A stretch of 30,220 nucleotides of DNA from Actinomycetota bacterium (GCA_027729925.1 JAQCEB010000008.1:1-30220); one strand, 5' to 3'. Positions 1 to 7,710 are shown, counted from the stretch's first letter. Notes: generated from the letters alone by a model not told the origin. Program-made: numbers and translations.

Positions 1-1
1 T

Positions 2-682
2 CTATTAACGATTTCTAATTTATTTATTTTTTTATTTTTACCAGTATTAAGACTTTTTAATAAAAATATTTATGAAAAAAATATTCTACCAAAAATTATC
101 AACTATACGTGCAATACAAATCCTGTCAGTCATCAAAGAAAAAAAATTATACCTAATGCTTTTGGCGTAGTACTTGAAATTGGATCTGGTTCTGGATTAA
201 ATTTTAAATATTATAATTCTGAAATTGTTTCAAAGATAATAGCGATAGACCCATCAATTGAACTAACCTTTTTAGCAGAAGATGAGGCAAAAAAACATAA
301 TTTAGATATAGAATTTATCAATAAGTCTGCTGAAAAAATTCCTTTACCTGATAATTCTATAGATTCAGTTGTTAGTACTTATACGTTATGTTCCATTCCA
401 TTACCTTATTCAACGATTCATGAAATATTTAGAGTATTAAAATCTGGAGGTATTTTTTTATTTAGTGAACATGGACGTTCTCCAGATCGTTTTACTTCTT
501 TTTTACAAGATCGCATTGAATTCTTTTATCCATTAATAAGTGGTGGGTGTCACTGCAATAGAGACATTCTTAATATTATTAAAGATGCAAATTTTCGATT
601 TCAATCTTATGAAAGTTCCTACTTGCCTGGAACTCAAAAGTTTCTTGGTTTTAATTATTGGGGATCTGCAATTAAACCTTAA
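2..682 (+). CDS. class I SAM-dependent methyltransferase (5' end outside window)
   Basis: The frame is open from the window edge to the TAA at 680-682, giving about 226 residues. A Rossmann SAM-binding motif, VVLEIGSGSGLNF, lies near residues 56-68 of the visible part. It is followed by an acidic strand end (AIDPS), a LPxxxNSIDSVVST motif-4-like segment and REHxxLKSGG-like motif (IFRVLKSGGIFLFSEHG). The segment before the SAM motif (NIYEKNILPKIIN...) resembles the N terminus of small UbiE/type-11 methyltransferases. No ATG, GTG or TTG sits just before it. A hydrophobic stretch (residues about 5-19) precedes it, so the true start is probably upstream of the window. Its stop abuts the stop of umuD on the other strand with no spacer. 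The substrate cannot be told from sequence. Confidence 0.8.
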   Translation, partial: LLTISNLFIFLFLPVLRLFNKNIYEKNILPKIINYTCNTNPVSHQRKKIIPNAFGVVLEIGSGSGLNFKYYNSEIVSKIIAIDPSIELTFLAEDEAKKHNLDIEFINKSAEKIPLPDNSIDSVVSTYTLCSIPLPYSTIHEIFRVLKSGGIFLFSEHGRSPDRFTSFLQDRIEFFYPLISGGCHCNRDILNIIKDANFRFQSYESSYLPGTQKFLGFNYWGSAIKP

Positions 683-1198
683 TTAAACTTGATGTATTAC
701 GTTGGTAACAACACCCCAAATATAGGCTTCACTTTCTTTTTCAATAACTATTTTTTGATACCTTTTATTCTCTGGAACAAGTTCAATTTTATTTCCTACT
801 TTTCGGTACCTTTTTACGGTTAACTCATTATCCACTACAGCGATTACAACGTTTCCGTTTTCTGCTTTGAGACTCCTGTCTACAACAAGAATATCATTAG
901 GAAATATTCCAGCATTTATCATGGACTCACCTGAGGCACGAACTAAAAAAGTTGAAGCAGGGTGTTTAACGAGATACTGATTTAAATCAATTTTATCTTC
1001 AAGGTAATCATCTGCGGGTGAGGGGAATCCAGCGGCAACTTTATCACTGTAAAGTGGTAATTCGTAGAGACCTTTACTTACTACTTCAGAAATATATTTA
1101 ACTTTACTTAACGGAATGCGAAGTGCTTTAGTTTTCTCACCGTACTTACCTTGACCTTTTGGTCTTCCAGCATTTTTTCTTGCTCCACCTCTCGGCAT
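683..1198 (-). CDS. umuD: UmuD-like S24 autoprotease with basic N-terminal extension
   Basis: 171 residues. In the UmuD family, RecA* triggers self-cleavage to UmuD', the accessory subunit of translesion polymerase V. The visible catalytic set is a cleavage dipeptide Ala56-Gly57 (KVAAGFPSP), nucleophile Ser92 (ASGESM) and Lys129 (LTVKRY). The cleavage-to-Ser (36) and Ser-to-Lys (37) distances equal those of E. coli UmuD (24/60/97). The protein carries about 32 extra N-terminal residues, including RGGARKNAGRPKG, a basic Gly/Arg/Pro element like an AT-hook, found in a subset of bacterial UmuD homologues. This could bind DNA (inference). It is divergent from umuC rather than in one operon with it, across a 55-bp region with an 18-bp near-palindrome. 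The start ATG has only a weak purine-rich upstream stretch. Confidence 0.93.
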   Translation of the reverse strand: MPRGGARKNAGRPKGQGKYGEKTKALRIPLSKVKYISEVVSKGLYELPLYSDKVAAGFPSPADDYLEDKIDLNQYLVKHPASTFLVRASGESMINAGIFPNDILVVDRSLKAENGNVVIAVVDNELTVKRYRKVGNKIELVPENKRYQKIVIEKESEAYIWGVVTNVIHQV

Positions 1199-1221
1199 AA
1201 AAATGTCTTTCTTTTTTCTTA

Positions 1222-1239
1222 GAATAGTGTACAGTATTC
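1222..1239. promoter_or_regulatory. near-palindromic operator candidate between umuD and umuC
   Basis: GAATAGTGTACAGTATTC is an 18-bp inverted repeat whose half-sites match at 8 of 9 positions; the core TGTACA is perfect. It sits in the 55-bp divergent region, 14 bases before the umuC GTG, and overlaps the likely start sites of both genes. It does not resemble the GAAC-N4-GTTC boxes in front of recA and lexA in this same window. It is therefore either a site for another regulator, possibly UmuD itself, or a divergent LexA site. Confidence 0.6.
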
Positions 1240-1253
1240 AAAGGAGTAAGTGT

Positions 1254-2519
1254 GTGAATAATAAAATTTTTGCTTTAGTCGACTGTAATAATTTTTATGC
1301 TTCATGTGAGAGGGTCTTTAACCCTAAACTTGAAGGACAACCTATAGTTGTTTTGTCCAATAATGATGGATGTGTTGTAGCAAGATCTAACGAAGCTAAG
1401 GCATTAGGCATTCCAATGGGAGCCCCATATTTCAAATATGAAACAATAATTAAAAGAAACAAGGTACATGTTTTTTCTTCAAATTATACATTCTATGGAG
1501 ATATGTCAGCCAGGGTTATGACTTCACTAAAATCACTAGTTAAAGATATTGAAATTTATTCAATAGATGAAGCATTTCTAGATATAAGCGAATTTTATTA
1601 TTGCGACTTAGAAGAAACAGCAAAAGAAATAAGGAGACTTGTGAAGCAATGGACAGGTATTCCTGTATCTATTGGTATAGGTCCAACTAAAACTTTAGCA
1701 AAAGTAGCTAATAGGCAAGCTAAAAAATATGAAGAGTCGAATGTTTTTGATATTAGAGACGATTTAGTTAGAGGTGAAATATTAAAAGAGTTAGCCCTGG
1801 AGGAGATCTGGGGAATCTCAACACGATGGGGTAGGAGACTGAGAGAAATAGGTATAAAAACAGCACTTGATTTAGCTCATGCAAACCCAAGATATGTAAG
1901 AAAAAATATAAGCATCGTAGGAGAAAGAATTCATCATGAATTAAATGGAGTTTCATGCATCGGCATAGAGGAGGTAAAGAATAAAAAAAATATTATATCA
2001 TCTAAATCTTTTGGAAAAAAAGTAATGGCTTTACAAGAACTGGAAGAAGCAGTTTCAGACTATACGGCTAGAGCATGTGAAAAACTGAGGTCACAGCAAT
2101 CGAGAGCACAAGGGGTATATGTTTTTTTAAGAACTAGTCCGTTCATAGATCAAGAAAAACGATATAGCAACGGCATGAGTACTTTTTTCACAATTCCAAC
2201 GAGTAACACTTCAAAGATTATTAAAGAAGCTAAAAGATTAACACAAAAGTTATTTATCTATGGATACGAATATCAAAAAATTGGAGTAATGTTACTCGAA
2301 ATTACAGATGCAAAAAATGAGCAGTATAGTTTTTACGAGCAAGAAAACTATAGCAAGTCAGACAAAGTAATGACCGTACTAGACGGTGTTAACCATAAGT
2401 ATGGATCAAGCACCCTTATGTTTGGTGCTCAAGGAATAAAAAAAGAATGGAAAATGAAATCAGAGAAAAAATCTGGAGCTTATACAACAAATATGCTACA
2501 AATACCTTTCGTTAAATAG
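1254..2519 (+). CDS. umuC: UmuC-type Y-family DNA polymerase (polymerase V catalytic subunit)
   Basis: 421 residues from GTG 1254, chosen because AAGGAG at 1241-1246 lies 7 bases upstream; the in-frame ATG at 1203 would place coding through the RBS and the operator. Y-family motifs are intact: FALVDCNNFYASCE with metal ligand Asp10, UmuC-typical NNDGCVVARSNEAKALGIPMG, and YSIDEAFLD with Asp105/Glu106. A helix-hairpin-helix region and little-finger domain follow. The C terminus (KYGSSTLMFGAQGI...W.MKSEKKSGAYTT) is the DUF4113-like tail found in UmuC but not in DinB. It is expected to act with UmuD'2 in error-prone bypass during the SOS response. It faces umuD divergently; the next gene follows on the same strand after 33 bp. 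Confidence 0.96.
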   Translation: MNNKIFALVDCNNFYASCERVFNPKLEGQPIVVLSNNDGCVVARSNEAKALGIPMGAPYFKYETIIKRNKVHVFSSNYTFYGDMSARVMTSLKSLVKDIEIYSIDEAFLDISEFYYCDLEETAKEIRRLVKQWTGIPVSIGIGPTKTLAKVANRQAKKYEESNVFDIRDDLVRGEILKELALEEIWGISTRWGRRLREIGIKTALDLAHANPRYVRKNISIVGERIHHELNGVSCIGIEEVKNKKNIISSKSFGKKVMALQELEEAVSDYTARACEKLRSQQSRAQGVYVFLRTSPFIDQEKRYSNGMSTFFTIPTSNTSKIIKEAKRLTQKLFIYGYEYQKIGVMLLEITDAKNEQYSFYEQENYSKSDKVMTVLDGVNHKYGSSTLMFGAQGIKKEWKMKSEKKSGAYTTNMLQIPFVK

Positions 2520-2540
2520 GAAATGAAGAGTACATCTGTT

Positions 2541-2546
2541 TAAATT
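2541..2546 (+). promoter_or_regulatory. -10-like hexamer before the HMUDK-like gene
   Basis: TAAATT ends 6 bases before the ATG at 2553, with no Shine-Dalgarno. This is the leaderless arrangement seen at several other genes here. The gene may thus be expressed apart from umuC. The hexamer is weak and the DNA is AT-rich, so chance occurrence is possible. Confidence 0.35.
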
Positions 2547-2552
2547 AAGATT

Positions 2553-3416
2553 ATGAGTTTAGAGAATCCATACAAAAAGTCATTAGATGGATTAGAAATA
2601 AAAGATCCAGTAAAAAGTTTTTTTGATTATTGCAAAGAAAGAGAGAGCATAAGACTTAAAAGAGAGTCAGGAGAAACTTTTCCATGGAGCGAAGATTCAA
2701 TATTTCAAAAAGGTAGATTTTTAAATGTTTTCAGGGAAGATGATAAAGTAAGTAGATCAATTATTAATATTGGAAGTCAAATAAAAGATGATGTAGCTTT
2801 ACTTGTCCAATTTTTATTCTTTGCAAGATGGTGTAATAAAAATGAAGTTATTCAAAACTTAAAATTAGATGAACTAAATAATCCAGATTTGTTGAAAAAT
2901 AAACTTTATCAAATTGGTGACTGGGCAAACTTAACAGCATATCCTGTTGAAGATATTACATGGAAAGATGTTAATTATGAGAGAATTGATGCAGCAACAT
3001 TATTATTTTATAACATCCGTGAAGTTTTGCTTGAAATCATAACCCTTTCAGAAAAAAGTGTTGTTAAAGCTACAGAGAGTATTAATGAAAAATTTAAAAT
3101 GAAAAATAATTTTCCAATTTTTATGGCTCTTATTGATATTGCTTGGTTCAGGCCAGAACTCATTCCCTTAACTTCAGATGTACCAACTGGTATTGGTGCG
3201 TCGCCATACTTAGATAGACTACAAAAACATTTAGGTTTAAACAGTCATCAACAGGTAGCAACTAAAATGATTACACTTCAAGAAGAGTATTGGCCCAGTG
3301 CAAAAAGAACTTTTTATCCAATCGACATAGAATATCAATCTTGTGAGTGCAGAAAATACTTTAGTTATGTTAATGGCACTAAAAAATTTGAAGGAAAAAA
3401 CTTATTTTCAGTCTAA
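2553..3416 (+). CDS. 5-hmdU DNA kinase helical / aGPT-pyrophosphorylase-like domain protein
   Basis: 287 residues. The N-terminal half has the family signature FFDYCKERESIRLKRESG, then PWSEDSIFQKGRFLNVFREDDKVSR (residues about 44-68). This matches the R-x-N-V-F-R-E-D-D-R-V-T/S-R core of the helical domain of 5-hmdU DNA kinases and alpha-glutamyl/putrescinyl-thymine pyrophosphorylases. The end (YPIDIEYQSCECRKYFSYVNG) matches that family's conserved D-x-E-x-x-x-C-E-x-x-K-Y block. These proteins were defined in phages, where they help build hypermodified thymines. Their role in cellular genomes is not established. No partner hydroxymethylase or phage gene is in the window. Its neighbour umuC suggests, without proof, a link to damaged or modified bases. 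The 3' end overlaps the convergent MFS gene by 9 bp. Confidence 0.72.
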   Translation: MSLENPYKKSLDGLEIKDPVKSFFDYCKERESIRLKRESGETFPWSEDSIFQKGRFLNVFREDDKVSRSIINIGSQIKDDVALLVQFLFFARWCNKNEVIQNLKLDELNNPDLLKNKLYQIGDWANLTAYPVEDITWKDVNYERIDAATLLFYNIREVLLEIITLSEKSVVKATESINEKFKMKNNFPIFMALIDIAWFRPELIPLTSDVPTGIGASPYLDRLQKHLGLNSHQQVATKMITLQEEYWPSAKRTFYPIDIEYQSCECRKYFSYVNGTKKFEGKNLFSV

Positions 3417-4634
3417 ATTTTTCCAAATATTCTTTGTTAATAAATACCAACTAAAACCGAAAATAAATCCAAATACAGGAAAAAATTTAAACATAGCCAA
3501 AGCTCCGTAAACAGATGCAAGGTAGCCAATAAGTAAAGTAGAAATTGTATTCATTAAAAATACTAAAGAATAATCAATTCCTGCAACTCTACCTCTTAAG
3601 TTATCAGGAGTTAAAATTTGTAATCCATATGTTGAGAATGCCCATTGAGCTCCACCTCCACAATGAGCTACTACTAACAGCAAGACTGTAAGGTATAAAG
3701 ATATTGACCAAGGTATTAAAAAATAAAACAGTCCCCAAGCCATTATGCTCGGTCCAATTGTTAAAAGTAGTTTTCCATCAGTTTTTCCAAAAAAGTATCT
3801 TATTAAAATTGGACCTATTAATGCACCAATTCCTCTTGCTCCAAACATTAGACCAGTTCCAAAATCTCCAGTTTTGTATATATCGTATGAGAGAATAGTA
3901 AACAATGAAAGCATACCACTTGCAGATATGCTGAATGTAGATTTTGTGACCACTAAAGCAAATACCTCTGATTTACTTTTTACAAAATTTATTCCATCAA
4001 TAAATTTTATTGTTTTCTGATTATCTATTAATTCAATTTTTTCACTAAGATCTTTTTTTATCAAAAATACAAGTACTGCTGAAAATATGAATGTAAAAAA
4101 ATCAATTGTAAAAAGTATTTCACGTGAAAACACAGTTGTTAAATATCCACCTATCCCAGCTCCAATACCTGCCATTATTCCCCAGCTAGAAAAAAATAAA
4201 ACATTAGCTTCAGCTAAATTTTCTCTTGAAACAACATTTGCTAATGCTGCATCAGATGTTGGCATATAAGCTGAATTTACAACTGATAAAAGTGAAAAGG
4301 AAAATAGTATGAATGCGACATTCTCTGTCCTTACAGCAAAAAGGATTAGTATTACTACTAGAGCGCTTATAAATTCTGATAAAGCAATAATTATTCTTCT
4401 ATTGAATCTATCTGCTAAATAACCACCAAAACTACCAAGAATGAATAAAGGAGCACTTTGAACGACTAGCACCAGTGAGGTAATTAAAGGATTTTCAGTA
4501 ATTTCATAGATAATTCCAAGTAGTGGTACTGTTAACAGCCAATCGCCACCTAAAGTTATTAACCTTGCAGAAAAAAGCTTCAAAAAATCTCTATTTTTAG
4601 TTAATAGATATATATATTTTTGAAAATTTTCCAT
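3408..4634 (-). CDS. MFS transporter, probable exporter (EntS/MFS_3-like)
   Basis: 408 residues with about 12 predicted hydrophobic segments in two halves, typical for the major facilitator superfamily. The loop 2-3 signature GGYLADRFNRRIII (about residues 69-82) is clear. The family of N-terminal FxxLFSARLITLGGDWLL is that of bacterial drug/siderophore exporters (EntS-like). The substrate cannot be inferred. It is divergent from the SDR gene (49 bp between starts) and convergent with the HMUDK-like gene. No obvious ribosome binding site is seen before the ATG. Confidence 0.85.
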   Translation of the reverse strand: MENFQKYIYLLTKNRDFLKLFSARLITLGGDWLLTVPLLGIIYEITENPLITSLVLVVQSAPLFILGSFGGYLADRFNRRIIIALSEFISALVVILILFAVRTENVAFILFSFSLLSVVNSAYMPTSDAALANVVSRENLAEANVLFFSSWGIMAGIGAGIGGYLTTVFSREILFTIDFFTFIFSAVLVFLIKKDLSEKIELIDNQKTIKFIDGINFVKSKSEVFALVVTKSTFSISASGMLSLFTILSYDIYKTGDFGTGLMFGARGIGALIGPILIRYFFGKTDGKLLLTIGPSIMAWGLFYFLIPWSISLYLTVLLLVVAHCGGGAQWAFSTYGLQILTPDNLRGRVAGIDYSLVFLMNTISTLLIGYLASVYGALAMFKFFPVFGFIFGFSWYLLTKNIWKNLD

Positions 4635-4670
4635 TAGTTATTCAACTGTAACTGAAGAGCAATTTAATAG

Positions 4671-4676
4671 TATAAT
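4671..4676 (+). promoter_or_regulatory. -10 box TATAAT for the SDR gene (leaderless)
   Basis: A perfect TATAAT ends 7 bases before ATG 4684, and the intervening bases contain no Shine-Dalgarno. Transcription should begin at or next to the start codon. Confidence 0.6.
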
Positions 4677-4683
4677 AAAAAAC

Positions 4684-5388
4684 ATGAAAACGGTCCTGAT
4701 AACAGGTGGCTCAAGAGGTATTGGTTTAGCAACTGCACTAAGATTTTCTAAAGAAGGGTGGAATGTATATATAACTAGTAGAAAAGAAGAAAATTTACAA
4801 GCTGTTCTAAAGGATCACCCAAATTTAAAAGGTTTTGTGGCTAAAGCCGATGATATAGTTGCTGCTAGTACGACTTGTCAATCAATAATAGAAGAAATAG
4901 GTTCATTAGATGTTTTGATCAACAATGCTGGAACAAATCCTTCTGCGGGAAGTATTTTAGAAGTAGAGTTATCTGCTATTCAAAAAACTTGGGATGTTAA
5001 TCTTATGGGTCCACTTATGTGGTCTAGGGAAGCTGTAAAAGCAGGATTAAAAGATTCTATTTTAAATGTTTGCTCTGTAGGAGGAATAAAACCTTCACAT
5101 TTTATGGGAGCATACAATGTTTCTAAAGCCGGACTAATTTATATGACAAAACAGTTGGCAATGGAACTTGCACCAGAGATAAGAGTAAATGGTATAGCTC
5201 CAGCTGTAGTTAAAACTAAGTTATCTGAAATGCTTTGGGCTGACGAAGAAACTAGTTCAAATTTACATGCTTTAAAAAGACTTGGAGAACCAGAAGATAT
5301 TTCTAATTTAATTTATTTCTTATCTAGTGAAGAAGCAAGCTGGATTACAGGCGAAGTAGTAACTATAGACGGTGGTTTTTTACTTTAA
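4684..5388 (+). CDS. short-chain dehydrogenase/reductase (SDR), FabG-like
   Basis: 234 residues, a classical SDR. The cofactor motif TGGSRGIG is at residues 7-14 and NNAG at 80-83. The catalytic triad is Ser131 (NVCSVGG) and Tyr144/Lys148 (YNVSK). The C-terminal W-I-T-G-E-V-V-T-I-D-G-G motif is typical of FabG-like NAD(P)H-dependent 3-oxoacyl/alcohol dehydrogenases. Position 32 after the second strand is TSR, which favours NADP (Arg33), by analogy. The substrate is unknown. It is not adjacent to fatty-acid genes, so fabG is not assigned. It overlaps the convergent PPC-domain gene by 4 bp. Confidence 0.9.
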   Translation: MKTVLITGGSRGIGLATALRFSKEGWNVYITSRKEENLQAVLKDHPNLKGFVAKADDIVAASTTCQSIIEEIGSLDVLINNAGTNPSAGSILEVELSAIQKTWDVNLMGPLMWSREAVKAGLKDSILNVCSVGGIKPSHFMGAYNVSKAGLIYMTKQLAMELAPEIRVNGIAPAVVKTKLSEMLWADEETSSNLHALKRLGEPEDISNLIYFLSSEEASWITGEVVTIDGGFLL

Positions 5389-5810
5389 CTCCAAACACTT
5401 AAGCAAATATTTTCATCAAATTTTCTAACTAAGTTTTTAGAATCAACTTCATGAATAAAAGCTTCAATTAACCAGACTTTAGTACCCTTATCAAGGTGTC
5501 CACCATAAGCTTTTCCAGTAGAGTCCGCCAAAACAATATGAACATGTACAAAGGGTTTGTCATCTAATAAAGAAATATTTCCAATACCACTCAAGACTTC
5601 ATAAGGCTGGTCCATAATATGTTCATCATATTTTTTCTTTTCTTGATTAAAATATAAAACTTTTGCACTTTGCACTGCTCCAATGAAATTTATCTCAGCA
5701 GCTTGAATGTTGTTTTCTTCTGCATAAAGAGTTAGTGAATCAAGAAGATCTGAATCTTTTTCTAACTTTATTATGTGAGTTTTTATTACATTTGATTTTT
5801 CAATAAACAT
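5385..5810 (-). CDS. PPC/DUF296 domain protein
   Basis: 141 residues, about one PPC (plants and prokaryotes conserved, DUF296) domain with no AT-hook. Conserved features are the three histidines His89, His91 (VHVHIVLAD) and His105 (YGGHL), and the GGHL turn that binds metal in bacterial and archaeal members. Stand-alone prokaryotic PPC proteins form trimers of uncertain function; a DNA-binding role comes from plant AT-hook fusions and need not apply here. The ATG directly follows the stop codon of the BtpA-like gene (TAAATG), so both are translated from one mRNA with the TIGR03084 gene. Confidence 0.85.
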   Translation of the reverse strand: MFIEKSNVIKTHIIKLEKDSDLLDSLTLYAEENNIQAAEINFIGAVQSAKVLYFNQEKKKYDEHIMDQPYEVLSGIGNISLLDDKPFVHVHIVLADSTGKAYGGHLDKGTKVWLIEAFIHEVDSKNLVRKFDENICLSVWS

Positions 5811-6572
5811 TTATTTTGCTTTCTTAACTAAATTTATTACTCTTTCTAAATCTACTTCGTTTTCGACTTTAGCATCTTTCTTTAAAGAAGTACCAACAAT
5901 CGAAAAGTTCGCATATTTTTTTATTAAATCTATATTATTTTCATTCAATCCAGAACCTATTACCAAATTTTCTGGAGTTGCAATTTTAGAAATAACAGCC
6001 AATTCATCAAAGTTAATTTCTTTTCCAGTTCCACTTCCAGTCAAAATAATTTTATCTGCCCCAGCTCTTAGAAGTAATTCTTCTGCATGATTTTCAATAG
6101 AAGAACCTGGTGCCGGTGTAGCATGTTTAACAAAAACATCAGCATAAATCTTGATATCTTTATTTAATGAGTTTTTAAAACTTATTATTTCATTAGCTTT
6201 ACCTTCAATGATTCCTTGATCAGTAAACATGGTATTATTTAGAACATTAATTCTTATAAAATCAGCTTCAATGGCTTCTGCAATTGAAAGTGCAGATATT
6301 CCATCATTCCGTAATACATTAATACCGTGAGATAGTTCTTTATTTAGTTCTATGTTGTTTAGAACTGTTGTAAAGCTTACTAATGTTCTTTTTGAGATAT
6401 CATCTTTAACAAATGGTGTATCACCAAAATTTTCAAATATTACACCAGATATACCACCTTCTTTTAAAGTGTTATAGTCTTGTTGAGCTATGTTGATAAT
6501 TTCGTCTAATTTTAAAATATTACTAGGTGACCCTGGAAGACTTTTAAGATGTACAACTCCAATTAATTGCAT
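5811..6572 (-). CDS. BtpA/SgcQ family protein (TIM-barrel)
   Basis: 253 residues. The N terminus IGVVHLKSLPGSPSN and the following GGISGVIFENFGDTPF are the signature of the BtpA family, whose name comes from a cyanobacterial photosystem I biogenesis factor. Late blocks (ADKIILTGSGTGKEIN and NLVIGSGLNENNI) are phosphate-binding-type loops of a beta/alpha barrel. In non-photosynthetic bacteria the function is unknown, and some members (SgcQ) lie in sugar operons. It is the middle gene of a three-gene minus-strand operon: 4 bp after the TIGR03084 gene and immediately before the PPC gene. Confidence 0.85.
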   Translation of the reverse strand: MQLIGVVHLKSLPGSPSNILKLDEIINIAQQDYNTLKEGGISGVIFENFGDTPFVKDDISKRTLVSFTTVLNNIELNKELSHGINVLRNDGISALSIAEAIEADFIRINVLNNTMFTDQGIIEGKANEIISFKNSLNKDIKIYADVFVKHATPAPGSSIENHAEELLLRAGADKIILTGSGTGKEINFDELAVISKIATPENLVIGSGLNENNIDLIKKYANFSIVGTSLKKDAKVENEVDLERVINLVKKAK

Positions 6573-6576
6573 TTTT

Positions 6577-7314
6577 CTAAATTTTTGTATGGTTAAACTT
6601 TAAAAACTTTTGTGCAAAATCGCCTTCAGCAGTTAGGGTAGGTTTTGCTCCTTTTGGCAACCTGCCAGTAATTAATCTACACCAGTCACTTGCACTACCT
6701 TTAATAGAGTCTTCCGAGTCTTCATTCCCAAATTGCCAAGCACGATATTCTGGACCTATTAATTCAACTCTAAGATCTTTTGGTTTAACTTTGTTTTCTT
6801 TAGCTACTGAATCCAGATTTAACCATCCAAATAATGCAACATGTTCTATTCGTACAGTATCAGAATGATCTTTTTTAGTAACATCATAGATATCTAAACT
6901 ATGTGCCCATGTTTCAGCAAGTTTAGATGTTGCAAAAGATTTGTAGTCTAATTCTTTTTTCCACCAATTAATTTTTCTTCCTGGAGGTGATTTTGCTAAA
7001 ACTTCAATTACAGAAGCTCTTGAAATTCTCCACCACTCAATTACATCTTGTGGTCTCATAGTGGAGCCTTTTTTAATCGCTTCTTTTTCAAATTTTTCAA
7101 GACCCTTTGGACCTCTATATTTATTAAAATCAGATCCATTTTTCTTTAAAGCATTAAATGTAAGATCTTCAATTGCTGCAAGGTAACTTACATGAGCTGT
7201 TATATCCCAATTCTTATAACTAGTTTTTAAACTCCAGTTTCTTATCGGAATACTTTGCAAGTACTGGTCTAAGAACTGCTGTTCTGCAACTAAATTTGAT
7301 AGAATTTCTTGCAC
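6577..7314 (-). CDS. TIGR03084-like metal-binding protein (DinB/maleylpyruvate isomerase fold)
   Basis: 245 residues from a GTG start. It has the DinB-like four-helix bundle layout. The metal-site candidates are His41 (WDITAHVSYL) and Glu134/His138 with Asp141 (AETWAHSLDIYDV). This is the pattern of the mycothiol-dependent maleylpyruvate isomerase N-terminal family and of the actinobacterial TIGR03084 group. A C-terminal alpha/beta part (about residues 150-245, with WQFGNEDSEDSIKGSASDWCRLITGR) resembles the SCP2-like region of these proteins. The reaction is unknown; a thiol-dependent isomerase or transferase is inferred from the family. It is the first gene of the operon with the BtpA and PPC proteins. 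A TAAACT 7 bases before the GTG could be a leaderless -10. Confidence 0.78.
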   Translation of the reverse strand: MQEILSNLVAEQQFLDQYLQSIPIRNWSLKTSYKNWDITAHVSYLAAIEDLTFNALKKNGSDFNKYRGPKGLEKFEKEAIKKGSTMRPQDVIEWWRISRASVIEVLAKSPPGRKINWWKKELDYKSFATSKLAETWAHSLDIYDVTKKDHSDTVRIEHVALFGWLNLDSVAKENKVKPKDLRVELIGPEYRAWQFGNEDSEDSIKGSASDWCRLITGRLPKGAKPTLTAEGDFAQKFLKFNHTKI

Positions 7315-7394
7315 ATATTTAAGTTTAATTGTTAAAAAGTAATTAAACCAGTAGCAATATTTATAAAATTCTTTTTTTATAGAATTTATGAATA

Positions 7395-7400
7395 TACAAT
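7395..7400 (+). promoter_or_regulatory. -10-like TACAAT before a small ORF
   Basis: TACAAT ends 7 bases before ATG 7408, the same leaderless spacing as at other genes here; there is no Shine-Dalgarno. Confidence 0.45.
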
Positions 7401-7407
7401 CAAATTA

Positions 7408-7611
7408 ATGAAGAAAATTTTAAAGTTATTAGCAGTTGCAATCGGAATAAAATTTATTTTAGAACTTTTAGACGAAAATGTTGATGTTAAACAACAAGTT
7501 ATGAAATTAAGAAATGAACTTGCAAAAATAGAAACAAAAGATTTAGAAGTTAAAATTAAAGATTTTTTTAAAAAATATGATCCTAAATTTAAAGATCAAG
7601 AAGATTTATAA
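7408..7611 (+). CDS. small protein with N-terminal hydrophobic helix, unknown
   Basis: 67 residues. Residues about 4-20 are hydrophobic (ILKLLAVAIGIKFILELL). The rest is highly charged, rich in Lys/Glu and predicted helical, possibly coiled coil (residues about 27-55). I recognise no family. It is supported by a well placed -10 hexamer and by the absence of a competing gene. It could be a small membrane-anchored protein with a cytoplasmic helix. Confidence 0.55.
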   Translation: MKKILKLLAVAIGIKFILELLDENVDVKQQVMKLRNELAKIETKDLEVKIKDFFKKYDPKFKDQEDL

Positions 7612-7710
7612 AATATTTCTTTCAAAATTAACAAATTAAATCTTACTTATATTCTAAATTTTTTTGTAAAAATTTATCTTAGTATAATTTGTTCACTTTA
7701 TTTTTATAGC

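Noticed and set aside
774..787. GAACAAGTTC as a LexA box
   Set aside because: The spacer is 2 instead of 4 bases and it lies inside the umuD coding sequence.
1203..1253. umuC starting at the upstream ATG
   Set aside because: This would translate through the palindrome and AAGGAG; GTG 1254 matches family start and ribosome binding site spacing.
2130..2146. GAACTAGTCCGTTC inside umuC as a LexA box
   Set aside because: The spacing is 6 bases and the site is within coding sequence.
683..3416. Prophage or integrated element around umuDC and the HMUDK-like gene
   Set aside because: No integrase, phage structural gene, terminal repeats or att-like duplication was seen, and base composition looks like the neighbours.
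4684..5388. Assignment as fabG
   Set aside because: SDR motifs alone do not give substrate and there is no fatty-acid gene neighbourhood.
5811..6572. Photosynthetic function for the BtpA-like protein
   Set aside because: The family is widespread in non-photosynthetic bacteria and no photosystem gene is present.
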